Origin: Planctomycetaceae bacterium
Lineage (GTDB): Bacteria > Planctomycetota > Planctomycetia > Pirellulales > UBA1268
Direction of reading: 5' to 3'
DNA: 7,020 bases
Assembly: GCA_018694455.1 (NCBI GenBank)
Contig: JABHNP010000411.1
Location: 1-7,020, forward strand
The position numbers and the translations under genes were made by a program. Positions 1 to 5,914 of the stretch are shown in pieces. Below the pieces are notes generated by a model. That model saw only the letters and a list, made by a program, of their open reading frames with translations, had not been told where the DNA came from and did not search any database. Within the stretch, counting starts at the first letter, position 1, and the number at the start of each line of letters is the position of its first letter.

Positions 1-123
1 ACGCCATCAATCACGGCGGCATGTGTTTCGTTATCAATCGAGAATGAACTCGACAACTTCTCCGAAAGCATAAAACAGGAACATCCTTCATCAAAAGGTG
101 AGCTCAACCCTGCACCATTCTAA
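1..123 (+). CDS. Possible 3' end of an upstream gene (partial, unidentified)
   Basis: Frame 1 is open from the first base for 40 codons and closes with TAA at 121-123. The encoded tail is polar and ends in SSKGELNPAPF. It has no motif I recognise, and I cannot assign a family. The other two plus-strand frames close earlier, at 45-47 and 71-73. Forty stop-free codons can occur by chance at this base composition, so this is weak evidence. The composition looks protein-like and the following gene lies on the same strand about 160 bases on, so an upstream neighbour ending here is plausible. The sequence to the left of the window would settle it. Confidence 0.35.
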   Translation, partial: TPSITAACVSLSIENELDNFSESIKQEHPSSKGELNPAPF

Positions 124-286
124 AAAGAGAAAAGATGTTTTTCATGGGACAATGTGGCAAGAGACCCTCCATAAAACAACGGCATTTTCTCGAACCACCA
201 TCGCGTTTCAACTCTTTTTCTCAATCTGCTAGCGTATGTTAGGATCAAAAAACCTGTCCGCCCACAGTTTTCTAAGGGTCCTCATC
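124..286. other. Intergenic stretch before the sialate O-acetylesterase gene
   Basis: This stretch separates the possible upstream stop from the preferred start of the esterase gene. I see no RNA gene and no strong hairpin terminator. A weak sigma-70-like element is possible, with TATGTT at 235-240 as a -10, but no convincing -35 partner stands 16-18 bases upstream. It presumably holds the esterase promoter. An in-frame ATG at 236 also lies here, but it has no ribosome binding site and would put 17 extra residues in front of a good signal peptide. Confidence 0.4.
274..278 (+). promoter_or_regulatory. Ribosome binding site deciding the start at 287
   Basis: AAGGG lies eight bases before the ATG at 287. 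The alternative in-frame ATG at 236 has nothing purine-rich upstream. Together with the signal peptide that begins at 287, this favours the shorter protein. Confidence 0.55.
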
Positions 287-1984
287 ATGAAATACTTTCT
301 CACGCTTTGCATCTCATTCACTGTCTGGAATACTGGATTTGCTGAGGTTCGTCTTCCTCGTTTCTTTTCAGACAACATGATCCTACAACAGGATCAGGTG
401 AACACCATCTGGGGCTGGGCACAAAAGGATGAAGAAATTGTCGTTAAGGCGAGCTGGGGTGACAGTGCATCCACACTTGCGAATAGCGACGGACAGTGGC
501 ATGTCTATCTCAACACACCAACACATGGAACAGGCCACTCGATACAAATAAATGGCTCAAATGTTATTTCTATTAGAAACATTGCTATTGGTGAAGTCTG
601 GCTTTGTCTAGGGCAGTCAAATATGGGCTGGTCTGTTCAGAACAGCTTTGAAGCGGACAGTGAATCAACAGTTGATCTTCCGAATCTCAGGATTTTTAAG
701 TCTGCTCGAGAACACTGGCACAAACCCCTTGAGGAAAATCGCGACAGACTCTGTTGTTGGAAAGCCTGCACGCCGGAAGCTGCCATGGAAACTTCTGCTG
801 TTTCTTATTATTTCGGAAAAAAGCTGCACCAAGACCTTGGTATACCCGTTGGCATTATTCAACGGGCTTATGCCGGAACGCCAATTGAAGGCTGGCTCCC
901 TTGGAAACAACAACAACATGACCGCCGTTCGAAAGTATTGAAAGAACTCCTTGAGGACACAGCTTTAAGACTGGCTGAAAAACGTGGCGAAACAGCCTCA
1001 AAAGCAATAGCAGCATTCGAATCTGAGCTCGCCACCTACAACACAAAAGTTGATACCGGCGAAACAATGAAAAACAAGTTCAAGCCGCTCTCACCACCAA
1101 TCATCACACGTCCAGCCACTCTTGGCCATCAATTTCCGTCAAACATTTTTAACGCGATGGTAGAACCGATCGCCCCGTACGGAATCCGTGGAATCATCTG
1201 GTATCAGGGAGAACGGAATTCAAAAAATGTCCCTCAGGCTATGCACTATCAACAGCAAATTAAAACGCTTATCCACTTTTACCGCAGGCACTGGAACCAA
1301 AGATCAGAGGGCCACATGCCAGAGAATTTCCCATTCCAAATAACTCAGCTCCCGAGCTGGCATGCACCACAATCCGAGCCTGTCGAAGGACTGGAATCAC
1401 CTTGGGTCGTGACTCGTGAAGCCATGCGTCTTGCAAGAGAAAACATTCCAAACACTTTCATGGCTGTATCTATTGATACAGGAGACGCAGTTGAGCTTCA
1501 TCCAAAAAACAAAAAGCCAATTGGAATTCGGCACGCTCTTATTGCACTACAAAATACATATGGGAAAAATGTCATTGGTGAAGGACCTCGATATCAAAGC
1601 CATACGGTACACGACGGAACAGTTCTTGTTGAGTTTGCGTCCATAGGATCTGGCCTGCGTGCAGCCCGTTCAACAGGCCTCAATACCTTTGCCATTGCTG
1701 GTAGCGATCGAGTATGGCACTGGGCGAATGCCCAAATCAAAGGCAACAAGGTTATTGTTTCCTCTCCAGAGGTCATCGACCCTGTTGCAGTTCGCTATGC
1801 ATGGGGAATGAATCCCTCGCAACGCAATCTGCTTTACAACGTCGAAGGTTTACCTGCTTCACCTTTTCGCACTGACGGCTGGGAGCTTGTTGACCCAGAG
1901 GCGGAAATCATCGAAGTTGGAAAGCCCAAAAAAACGAATGACTATGTCCCTCATGATTGGGACCGTCCTGCAATCAACCAGTAA
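287..1984 (+). CDS. Secreted sialate O-acetylesterase-family SGNH esterase
   Basis: The 565-residue protein belongs to the sialate O-acetylesterase family, whose members remove O-acetyl groups from sialic acid or other sugars. The start at 287 gives a clean signal peptide (residues 1-19, cleavage after GFA), so the enzyme should be exported. A family-typical N-terminal beta-sandwich follows, with the LPRFFSDNMILQQ and WGWA motifs at about residues 22-46. The SGNH esterase core carries GQSNM at 109-113 (nucleophile Ser111), WYQGE at 305-309, and a block V region with Asp397, Asp400 and LHP at 404-406 (His405). A helical, charged segment at about 205-265 separates the catalytic blocks. Two positions differ from the commonest form: GQSNMGW in place of GQSNMEW, and GERN in place of GESN. 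The natural substrate may be an acetylated polysaccharide rather than sialic acid. An esterase gene follows 40 bases downstream on the same strand, so co-transcription is plausible. The family call is firm; the substrate is inferred. Confidence 0.9.
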   Translation: MKYFLTLCISFTVWNTGFAEVRLPRFFSDNMILQQDQVNTIWGWAQKDEEIVVKASWGDSASTLANSDGQWHVYLNTPTHGTGHSIQINGSNVISIRNIAIGEVWLCLGQSNMGWSVQNSFEADSESTVDLPNLRIFKSAREHWHKPLEENRDRLCCWKACTPEAAMETSAVSYYFGKKLHQDLGIPVGIIQRAYAGTPIEGWLPWKQQQHDRRSKVLKELLEDTALRLAEKRGETASKAIAAFESELATYNTKVDTGETMKNKFKPLSPPIITRPATLGHQFPSNIFNAMVEPIAPYGIRGIIWYQGERNSKNVPQAMHYQQQIKTLIHFYRRHWNQRSEGHMPENFPFQITQLPSWHAPQSEPVEGLESPWVVTREAMRLARENIPNTFMAVSIDTGDAVELHPKNKKPIGIRHALIALQNTYGKNVIGEGPRYQSHTVHDGTVLVEFASIGSGLRAARSTGLNTFAIAGSDRVWHWANAQIKGNKVIVSSPEVIDPVAVRYAWGMNPSQRNLLYNVEGLPASPFRTDGWELVDPEAEIIEVGKPKKTNDYVPHDWDRPAINQ

Positions 1985-2024
1985 ATAAAAGATTGCATCC
2001 CGACGACAACGAACACTTGATTAG

Positions 2025-2825
2025 ATGAACCTGAAAAATGAGCTTACTCTTATGACACCTTCTTCATCGACCAGAAGTTTATTCATCGGCCTCGTGATGA
2101 TCGGACTTATAAATCCGGCTACTGCTGCTCAAATTTGGAAAGACCTGTACGAGCCACAAATTTTTGATGACATGCCATGTCGAATCATGCGGCCATTATC
2201 TTTTAATGCTGAAAAAAAATATCCCGTCATCGTTTCCCTTCATGGTGGAGGTGGCAGAGGTAGAGATAATAAGAAACAACTCAAAGATTGGAATGCCCAA
2301 CTGAGCGAGGAGCAAAGACAAAAAGACCACCCTTGCTATGTGATTGCTCCGCAAGCGGATCAATTATGGAATGCCGAGCATCTTAAAAAAATAAAGTCTC
2401 TCATCAACACTCTTCCTTCGGTCGATATGGATCGAATCTATGTTCTTGGACATTCAATGGGTGGTCACGGCACCTACATATTTATTCAGCTAGACCCAAA
2501 CTTCTTTGCAGCTGCCGCACCATCAGCTGGTAGTGGGCTGAAAAGCACTGAGCCATTTATAGATCCAACAAAAATCAAAGATATTCCAATCTGGGCGTTT
2601 CATGGCAATAAAGACGGTGTCTGCCCGATTGAAAAAGACCAAAAAGTGTTTGACGAAATGAAACAAATCGGTGGCAACATGAAGTTCACTATTTGGCAAG
2701 GAGACAACCACGGAGTATCTGGGAAATTTATTCCTGGTTCAAAAAATGGTGTGACGTACACAAGTAACGATCGCTGCGATCATGAGCCACACTTCTTGAC
2801 ATGGCTATTCGCTCAGTCGAAGTAA
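2025..2825 (+). CDS. Secreted alpha/beta-hydrolase esterase
   Basis: This 266-residue alpha/beta hydrolase resembles the phospholipase/carboxylesterase and PHB-depolymerase-like esterases common in polysaccharide-degrading bacteria. Visible elements are an oxyanion-hole region HGGGGRG at 73-79, the nucleophile elbow GHSMGG at 142-147 (Ser144), the acid in FHGNKDG (Asp197) and the histidine in GDNHG (His229). That is a complete catalytic triad in the expected order. Residues from Met10 to Ala35 look like a signal peptide ending PATAA, so the protein is probably exported. The start is uncertain: ATG at 2025 and ATG at 2052 are both in frame and neither has a clear ribosome binding site. The second would give a more standard signal peptide (257 residues). 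The gene lies 40 bases behind another secreted esterase, which suggests a joint role in stripping ester groups from an external substrate. The exact substrate cannot be read from the sequence. Confidence 0.85.
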   Translation: MNLKNELTLMTPSSSTRSLFIGLVMIGLINPATAAQIWKDLYEPQIFDDMPCRIMRPLSFNAEKKYPVIVSLHGGGGRGRDNKKQLKDWNAQLSEEQRQKDHPCYVIAPQADQLWNAEHLKKIKSLINTLPSVDMDRIYVLGHSMGGHGTYIFIQLDPNFFAAAAPSAGSGLKSTEPFIDPTKIKDIPIWAFHGNKDGVCPIEKDQKVFDEMKQIGGNMKFTIWQGDNHGVSGKFIPGSKNGVTYTSNDRCDHEPHFLTWLFAQSK

Positions 2826-2849
2826 CTGTAACGAGCACCTACCGACCAC

Positions 2850-4079
2850 TTATAGGCCCGTGGCACAAACAACGAGATCCTTAAGAATCTCTGCTGCCTT
2901 CTCAACCTCACCAAGATTAATCCACTCATCGGTCGTATGTGCTTGGGCAATTGAACCTGGCCCAAAGACAACACATGGTAGTCCCGCTTCAGCATATACA
3001 CATGCATTGGTCCCATAACGAGCAACTTCCTCAATAGCTTCCACATCAGTATCAGCTACAGCCTTTCGGAGGCGAGCAACCGCTTCAGCTGCTCCAACTC
3101 CTTCGTTTGAGAGACCAGCACTCGCAAGAAATGGTTTCTCGTGCTCAATGATATCCGTTGGGCAATGTGCCGAAATATAATCCATCACCTCCCGCCGTGC
3201 TGTAAGTGGATCTTCACCTGGCACTAATCGACGATCAACTTCAAGGACAACGCTATCAGGCACAAGATTCACGCCTATACCGCCATGTATTGTTCCGACA
3301 CTAAGTGTTGGACCGCCACAAGGATGTGATGTTTTCCGAAGGGAAAGATCAGTTGCCAATGATTCAAGCAGCAACGCAACTCGAGAAGCAGAATAAATCG
3401 CATTCGCCCCATTCTCTGGGTAAGAGCTGTGGCATGATCGACCACATACTTTCATGCGCCACCGTACGGCGCCTTTGTGTTGTGTTACTAAACGAAGGCT
3501 TGTCGGCTCAGCTACAACGACCAGATCAAAACCTTCAGAAAGAACTTTTTGCATTGATTCTTTTGCTGCATCATCTCCTTCATTATTGCTTTCGCTGTCA
3601 TTTGTACGAAGTAATTTTGTAAATGCTTTTGCACCGGAAAAACCAAACTCTTCATTGACGCTTGCAACAAAGACAACAGCAGCAGGTCGTGTCTCTAGTA
3701 CCGACAGTTGCTCAATTGCTGATATCATTGCAGCCATTCCTCCTTTCACATCGCAGGAGCCCCTACCATACAAGTGGCCGTTCTCAATAACCGGCACAAA
3801 TGGTTGGATTCTCATCCCGTCTACAGGGACCGTGTCTTGATGGGCATCCCACAAAAATACTGGAGCGCCAGGCATAGTGGCCGGCAAAGTGACCACAACG
3901 TTATCTCGCCCCGGGGACACAGTCTGCCGAACTGGATTCAATCCGGCTTTTATAAGCCGGTCCACGAGGTACTCCGTTACCCTCCCTTCAAGGTATTCAG
4001 GTCCTGTAAGAGGGCGACCCATGGGATTTACGCTAGGAAGACGAACAAGATCAACCAAAATTCGAGTGGTATCAGCCAT
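2850..4079 (-). CDS. M20-family zinc metallopeptidase/deacylase (ArgE/DapE/CPG2-like)
   Basis: The 409-residue protein is an M20 di-zinc hydrolase of the acetylornithine deacetylase / succinyl-diaminopimelate desuccinylase / carboxypeptidase G2 group. These enzymes cleave N-acyl amino acids or small peptides in the cytoplasm; no signal peptide is visible. All expected active-site residues are present: HQDT (His80, catalytic Asp82), GRGSCD (bridging Asp110), NEE (general base Glu143, ligand Glu144), AEPT (Glu191) and AHTTDE (His381). The dimerisation domain starts at about residue 200 with a typical GAVRWRMKV strand. The spacing from Glu144 to Glu191 is longer than in DapE because of an acidic, polar insertion at about 158-176. 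I chose the ATG at 4079. A TTG at 4127 would add 16 residues that look unlike the family's N-terminus. The gene converges on the esterase gene and diverges from nuoA. Nothing here distinguishes ArgE from DapE or a general aminoacylase, so I give no symbol. Confidence 0.9.
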   Translation of the reverse strand: MADTTRILVDLVRLPSVNPMGRPLTGPEYLEGRVTEYLVDRLIKAGLNPVRQTVSPGRDNVVVTLPATMPGAPVFLWDAHQDTVPVDGMRIQPFVPVIENGHLYGRGSCDVKGGMAAMISAIEQLSVLETRPAAVVFVASVNEEFGFSGAKAFTKLLRTNDSESNNEGDDAAKESMQKVLSEGFDLVVVAEPTSLRLVTQHKGAVRWRMKVCGRSCHSSYPENGANAIYSASRVALLLESLATDLSLRKTSHPCGGPTLSVGTIHGGIGVNLVPDSVVLEVDRRLVPGEDPLTARREVMDYISAHCPTDIIEHEKPFLASAGLSNEGVGAAEAVARLRKAVADTDVEAIEEVARYGTNACVYAEAGLPCVVFGPGSIAQAHTTDEWINLGEVEKAAEILKDLVVCATGL

Positions 4080-4322
4080 AGTACGCTTTAAACTAGCATG
4101 TTTTTCAATAAATTCCGGAAAAAACAATCACAAGAACCGCTCGCTGATTTGGCTCATAGACTGTATAAGAGGGTGTCGGAAAAGTGCTGCACAGTGCATT
4201 CCTGACACTTGTTTTGTTACTTGAATTACGCGTTTTTCACGAAGTTACCGTACGTGTCATTGAATTGATTTTCTGGGCTTCTTTTTGCTTCCCTCCACAT
4301 GCAGACAGCGATAAGCTAGTTC
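4080..4322. promoter_or_regulatory. Divergent intergenic region, expected promoters for nuo operon and M20 gene
   Basis: This region lies between two divergent genes and should contain both promoters. On the plus strand, TATAAG at 4164-4169 matches five of six positions of a sigma-70 -10 element, but its -35 partner is poor. On the minus strand, TATACA occupies 4162-4167 and overlaps it. TTGAAT at 4221-4226 and CTGACA at 4202-4207 resemble -35 hexamers but lack good -10 partners. An imperfect inverted repeat spans 4173-4208. The final 60 bases before nuoA are T- and C-rich and lack a Shine-Dalgarno site. That promoters exist here follows from gene orientation; the specific hexamers are guesses. 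Confidence 0.45.
4173..4208. repeat. Imperfect inverted repeat upstream of nuoA
   Basis: The outer arms GTGTC (4173-4177) and GACAC (4204-4208) are perfect reverse complements. Inside them GGAA (4178-4181) pairs with TTCC (4199-4202), leaving one bulged T at 4203. In the centre, TGCAC-A-GTGCA (4188-4198) is an 11-base palindrome of its own. A T-rich run (4209-4218) follows on the plus side. The element could be an operator, a hairpin at the 5' end of the nuo transcript, or a weak terminator or attenuator. It begins four bases after a TATAAG -10 candidate. The symmetry is seen directly; the function is inference. Confidence 0.55.
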
Positions 4323-4718
4323 ATGGACACTATTCTTCCTGTCTTGCTGTTCGTTGTAATCGCCGCAGCAGTTTCTGCGAGCCTCCTCATTCTTCCTCTT
4401 ATAGTCGCGCCAAGACGAAAGAGTGCTGTGAAAGAGATGCCATACGAAAGTGGCATGGACCCCATTCATGATACCCGTCGACGGTTTGACGTACGATTCC
4501 ATCTTGTCGCTGTGACTTTTCTTATTTTTGATGTTGAATTGCTCTTACTCTACCCATGGGCTGTTGCAAGTAGATCACCTGCAGGCATAGATGCAGCTGT
4601 CGCTGAAGGGATGATCTCGGGGAGAGGCATTGCTTTTGGCGGTGGCCTTGTCTTCATTCTTCTTATCGTTGTGGGCTTTGCGTATGACTGGCGAAAGGGA
4701 GTATTTCGATGGCGGTAA
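4323..4718 (+). CDS. nuoA: NADH-quinone oxidoreductase subunit A
   Basis: NuoA is a small membrane-arm subunit of respiratory complex I that sits beside the quinone channel and joins the membrane arm to the NuoB/NuoD module. The 131-residue protein has the family's three membrane helices, at about 4-28, 58-79 and 103-120. Between helices 1 and 2 lies the conserved loop with EMPYESGMDP at 38-47. Helix 2 carries the hallmark FLIFDVE, with the conserved acids Asp70 and Glu72. The C-terminus YDWRKG is also typical. The loop has serine where many bacteria have cysteine (YECG), as E. coli also does. It is the first gene of the nuo operon and overlaps nuoB by ten bases in another frame, which suggests translational coupling. 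There is no evident Shine-Dalgarno site before the ATG, and no better start is visible. Confidence 0.96.
   Translation: MDTILPVLLFVVIAAAVSASLLILPLIVAPRRKSAVKEMPYESGMDPIHDTRRRFDVRFHLVAVTFLIFDVELLLLYPWAVASRSPAGIDAAVAEGMISGRGIAFGGGLVFILLIVVGFAYDWRKGVFRWR
4694..4701 (+). promoter_or_regulatory. Ribosome binding site of nuoB inside nuoA
   Basis: AAAGGGAG ends seven bases before the nuoB ATG and lies within the last codons of nuoA. It is the clearest Shine-Dalgarno site in the nuo part of the window and fixes the nuoB start at 4709, overlapping the nuoA stop. Confidence 0.65.
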
Positions 4719-5335
4719 CACAACCAGAATCACCTAGCCTAGAACTGCCTGAAAATGTTGTTGTGAGCCGACTCGATGAGCTCGCAAGTTGGTGTCGTAA
4801 AAACAGCTTGTGGCCAATGCCATTCGCAACTGCTTGTTGTGGTATTGAACTTATGGCAACAGGGGCTGCGAAACATGACCTGTCTCGGTTTGGTGCTGAA
4901 GTTTTTCGATTCAGTCCTCGTCAATGTGACTTGATGATTGTTGCAGGACGCGTCGTTATGAAAATGCTCCCAGTTCTTCAACGTATCTGGCAACAAATGC
5001 ATGAACCAAAATGGTGTATATCAATGGGTGCCTGTGCAAGCACGGGTGGAGTTTTCGACACATACGCTGTTGTCCAAGGAATTGATCGTTTTATTCCTGT
5101 TGATATGTATGTACCAGGCTGCCCTCCACGTCCCGAACAATTGATTCAAGCGATCATCGACCTACAAGATAAGATTCAGGCAGAAGGAACCGTCGCAGGA
5201 CGGGAATTCAATACACGTCAGCGCCAAGATACAAAACGAGCCTTAGTTGAATGCCCTGATAACCTTACTCTTGATGCATCTCGTAACCCAAATTTACAAC
5301 GTGAACTTTCAAACTCAGCTATCAATCTCAATTAG
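4709..5335 (+). CDS. nuoB: NADH-quinone oxidoreductase subunit B (cluster N2 subunit)
   Basis: NuoB binds the terminal iron-sulfur cluster N2, which passes electrons to quinone. The 208-residue protein has the full 4Fe-4S ligand set: Cys43 and Cys44 (TACCGIELM), Cys109 (MGAC) and Cys138 (PGCPPRP). The spacing matches E. coli Cys63, Cys64, Cys129 and Cys158 exactly with an offset of 20. Other hallmarks are FGAEVFRFSPRQ at about 61-72 and YAVVQGIDRFIPVD at 119-132. Three further cysteines (29, 73 and 103) lie in the core where other families usually have non-cysteine residues. After the conserved core ends at about residue 155, a polar tail of about 50 residues follows that I do not recognise. 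The start overlaps nuoA by ten bases and has a good ribosome binding site. nuoC begins 30 bases after the stop. Confidence 0.97.
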   Translation: MAVTQPESPSLELPENVVVSRLDELASWCRKNSLWPMPFATACCGIELMATGAAKHDLSRFGAEVFRFSPRQCDLMIVAGRVVMKMLPVLQRIWQQMHEPKWCISMGACASTGGVFDTYAVVQGIDRFIPVDMYVPGCPPRPEQLIQAIIDLQDKIQAEGTVAGREFNTRQRQDTKRALVECPDNLTLDASRNPNLQRELSNSAINLN

Positions 5336-5365
5336 TTTTACATTTCCTTATTCACCGTAAACGCG

Positions 5366-5893
5366 ATGACCAACACATCTGAACCAAGCACGGATGACGC
5401 AGTGGAAAATGCTCACGTCAGTGCGATCAATGCATTCTGTGGGCCTGTTGAGTCCTCAATATACCGAGACCAACAGCGGGTCATTGTGCCAGTCGAGAAG
5501 TCTTTCGACGCACTCTCCATGCTCAAAGACCGTGGCTTTGATCTGTTCATCGATGTCACATGTGTTGACTATCTCGAATATCGTAAGGCCAAGCACCGGT
5601 ATGGATTGGTCTACTTGTTGGCTTCCACGATAAATGCCGAGAGGCTCACGGTACGAACTTTTGTCGATGATCCTCAACCAACAGTTGCAAGTGTTGTGCC
5701 CCTATGGGAAGCAGCTAACTGGCTGGAGCGTGAAGTGTGGGATCTATTTGGCATTCATTTTACAGGCCATCCTGACTTACGACGTCTTGTCATGCCCGAA
5801 GAATTTACTGCCCATCCCCTCCGTAAGGATTATCCACTTCAAGGGCGTGGTGAGCGTCACAACTTTCCGGTCATTACTCGCGACCACAGCTGA
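5366..5893 (+). CDS. nuoC: NADH-quinone oxidoreductase subunit C (30 kDa subunit)
   Basis: NuoC is the 30-kDa-type subunit of the peripheral arm of complex I and packs against NuoD and NuoB on the cytoplasmic side. It carries no cofactor. The 175-residue protein ends with the family signature: EREVWDLFGI at 121-130, GHPDLRRLVMPEEF at 134-147 and HPLRKDYPLQGRGE at 150-163. The N-terminal half shows the usual strand pattern, with FIDVTCVDY at 61-69 and YGLVYLL at 79-85. The gene is separate from nuoD, unlike the fused nuoCD of E. coli. It is 30 bases behind nuoB and 21 bases ahead of nuoD, consistent with one transcript. No Shine-Dalgarno site is visible before the ATG. The first 15 residues are polar and poorly conserved, so a slightly later start cannot be excluded. 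Confidence 0.95.
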   Translation: MTNTSEPSTDDAVENAHVSAINAFCGPVESSIYRDQQRVIVPVEKSFDALSMLKDRGFDLFIDVTCVDYLEYRKAKHRYGLVYLLASTINAERLTVRTFVDDPQPTVASVVPLWEAANWLEREVWDLFGIHFTGHPDLRRLVMPEEFTAHPLRKDYPLQGRGERHNFPVITRDHS

Positions 5894-5914
5894 ACCCTAT
5901 TGTCGACTACCTGT

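Noticed and set aside
236..286. 17-residue N-terminal extension of the sialate O-acetylesterase
   Set aside because: It would bury the signal peptide behind polar residues and lacks a ribosome binding site. The ATG at 287 has AAGGG upstream.
2212..2219. Run of eight A in the alpha/beta-hydrolase gene, a possible frameshift or slippage site
   Set aside because: The frame continues intact through the catalytic residues on the far side, and no alternative frame product of interest follows. It is at most a sequencing-error hotspot.
2846..2863. CCAC/GTGG hairpin near the convergent stops as a terminator
   Set aside because: The stem is four base pairs with an 11-base loop and no T-tract, too weak to call.
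3454..3840. 128-codon plus-strand open frame inside the M20 gene
   Set aside because: It lies antisense to a fully conserved M20 protein, and its translation shows no recognisable domain. It is explained as a shadow of that gene's codon bias.
4080..4127. TTG-initiated 16-residue extension of the M20 protein
   Set aside because: The extension does not resemble the family N-terminus, which begins naturally at MADTTRILVDLVRLPSVNP, and the ATG at 4079 is the better start.
4184..4471. Plus-strand frame spanning the intergenic region and the start of nuoA
   Set aside because: Its translation is cysteine- and histidine-rich and unlike a protein family, and it overlaps nuoA out of frame. nuoA is clearly the coding frame.
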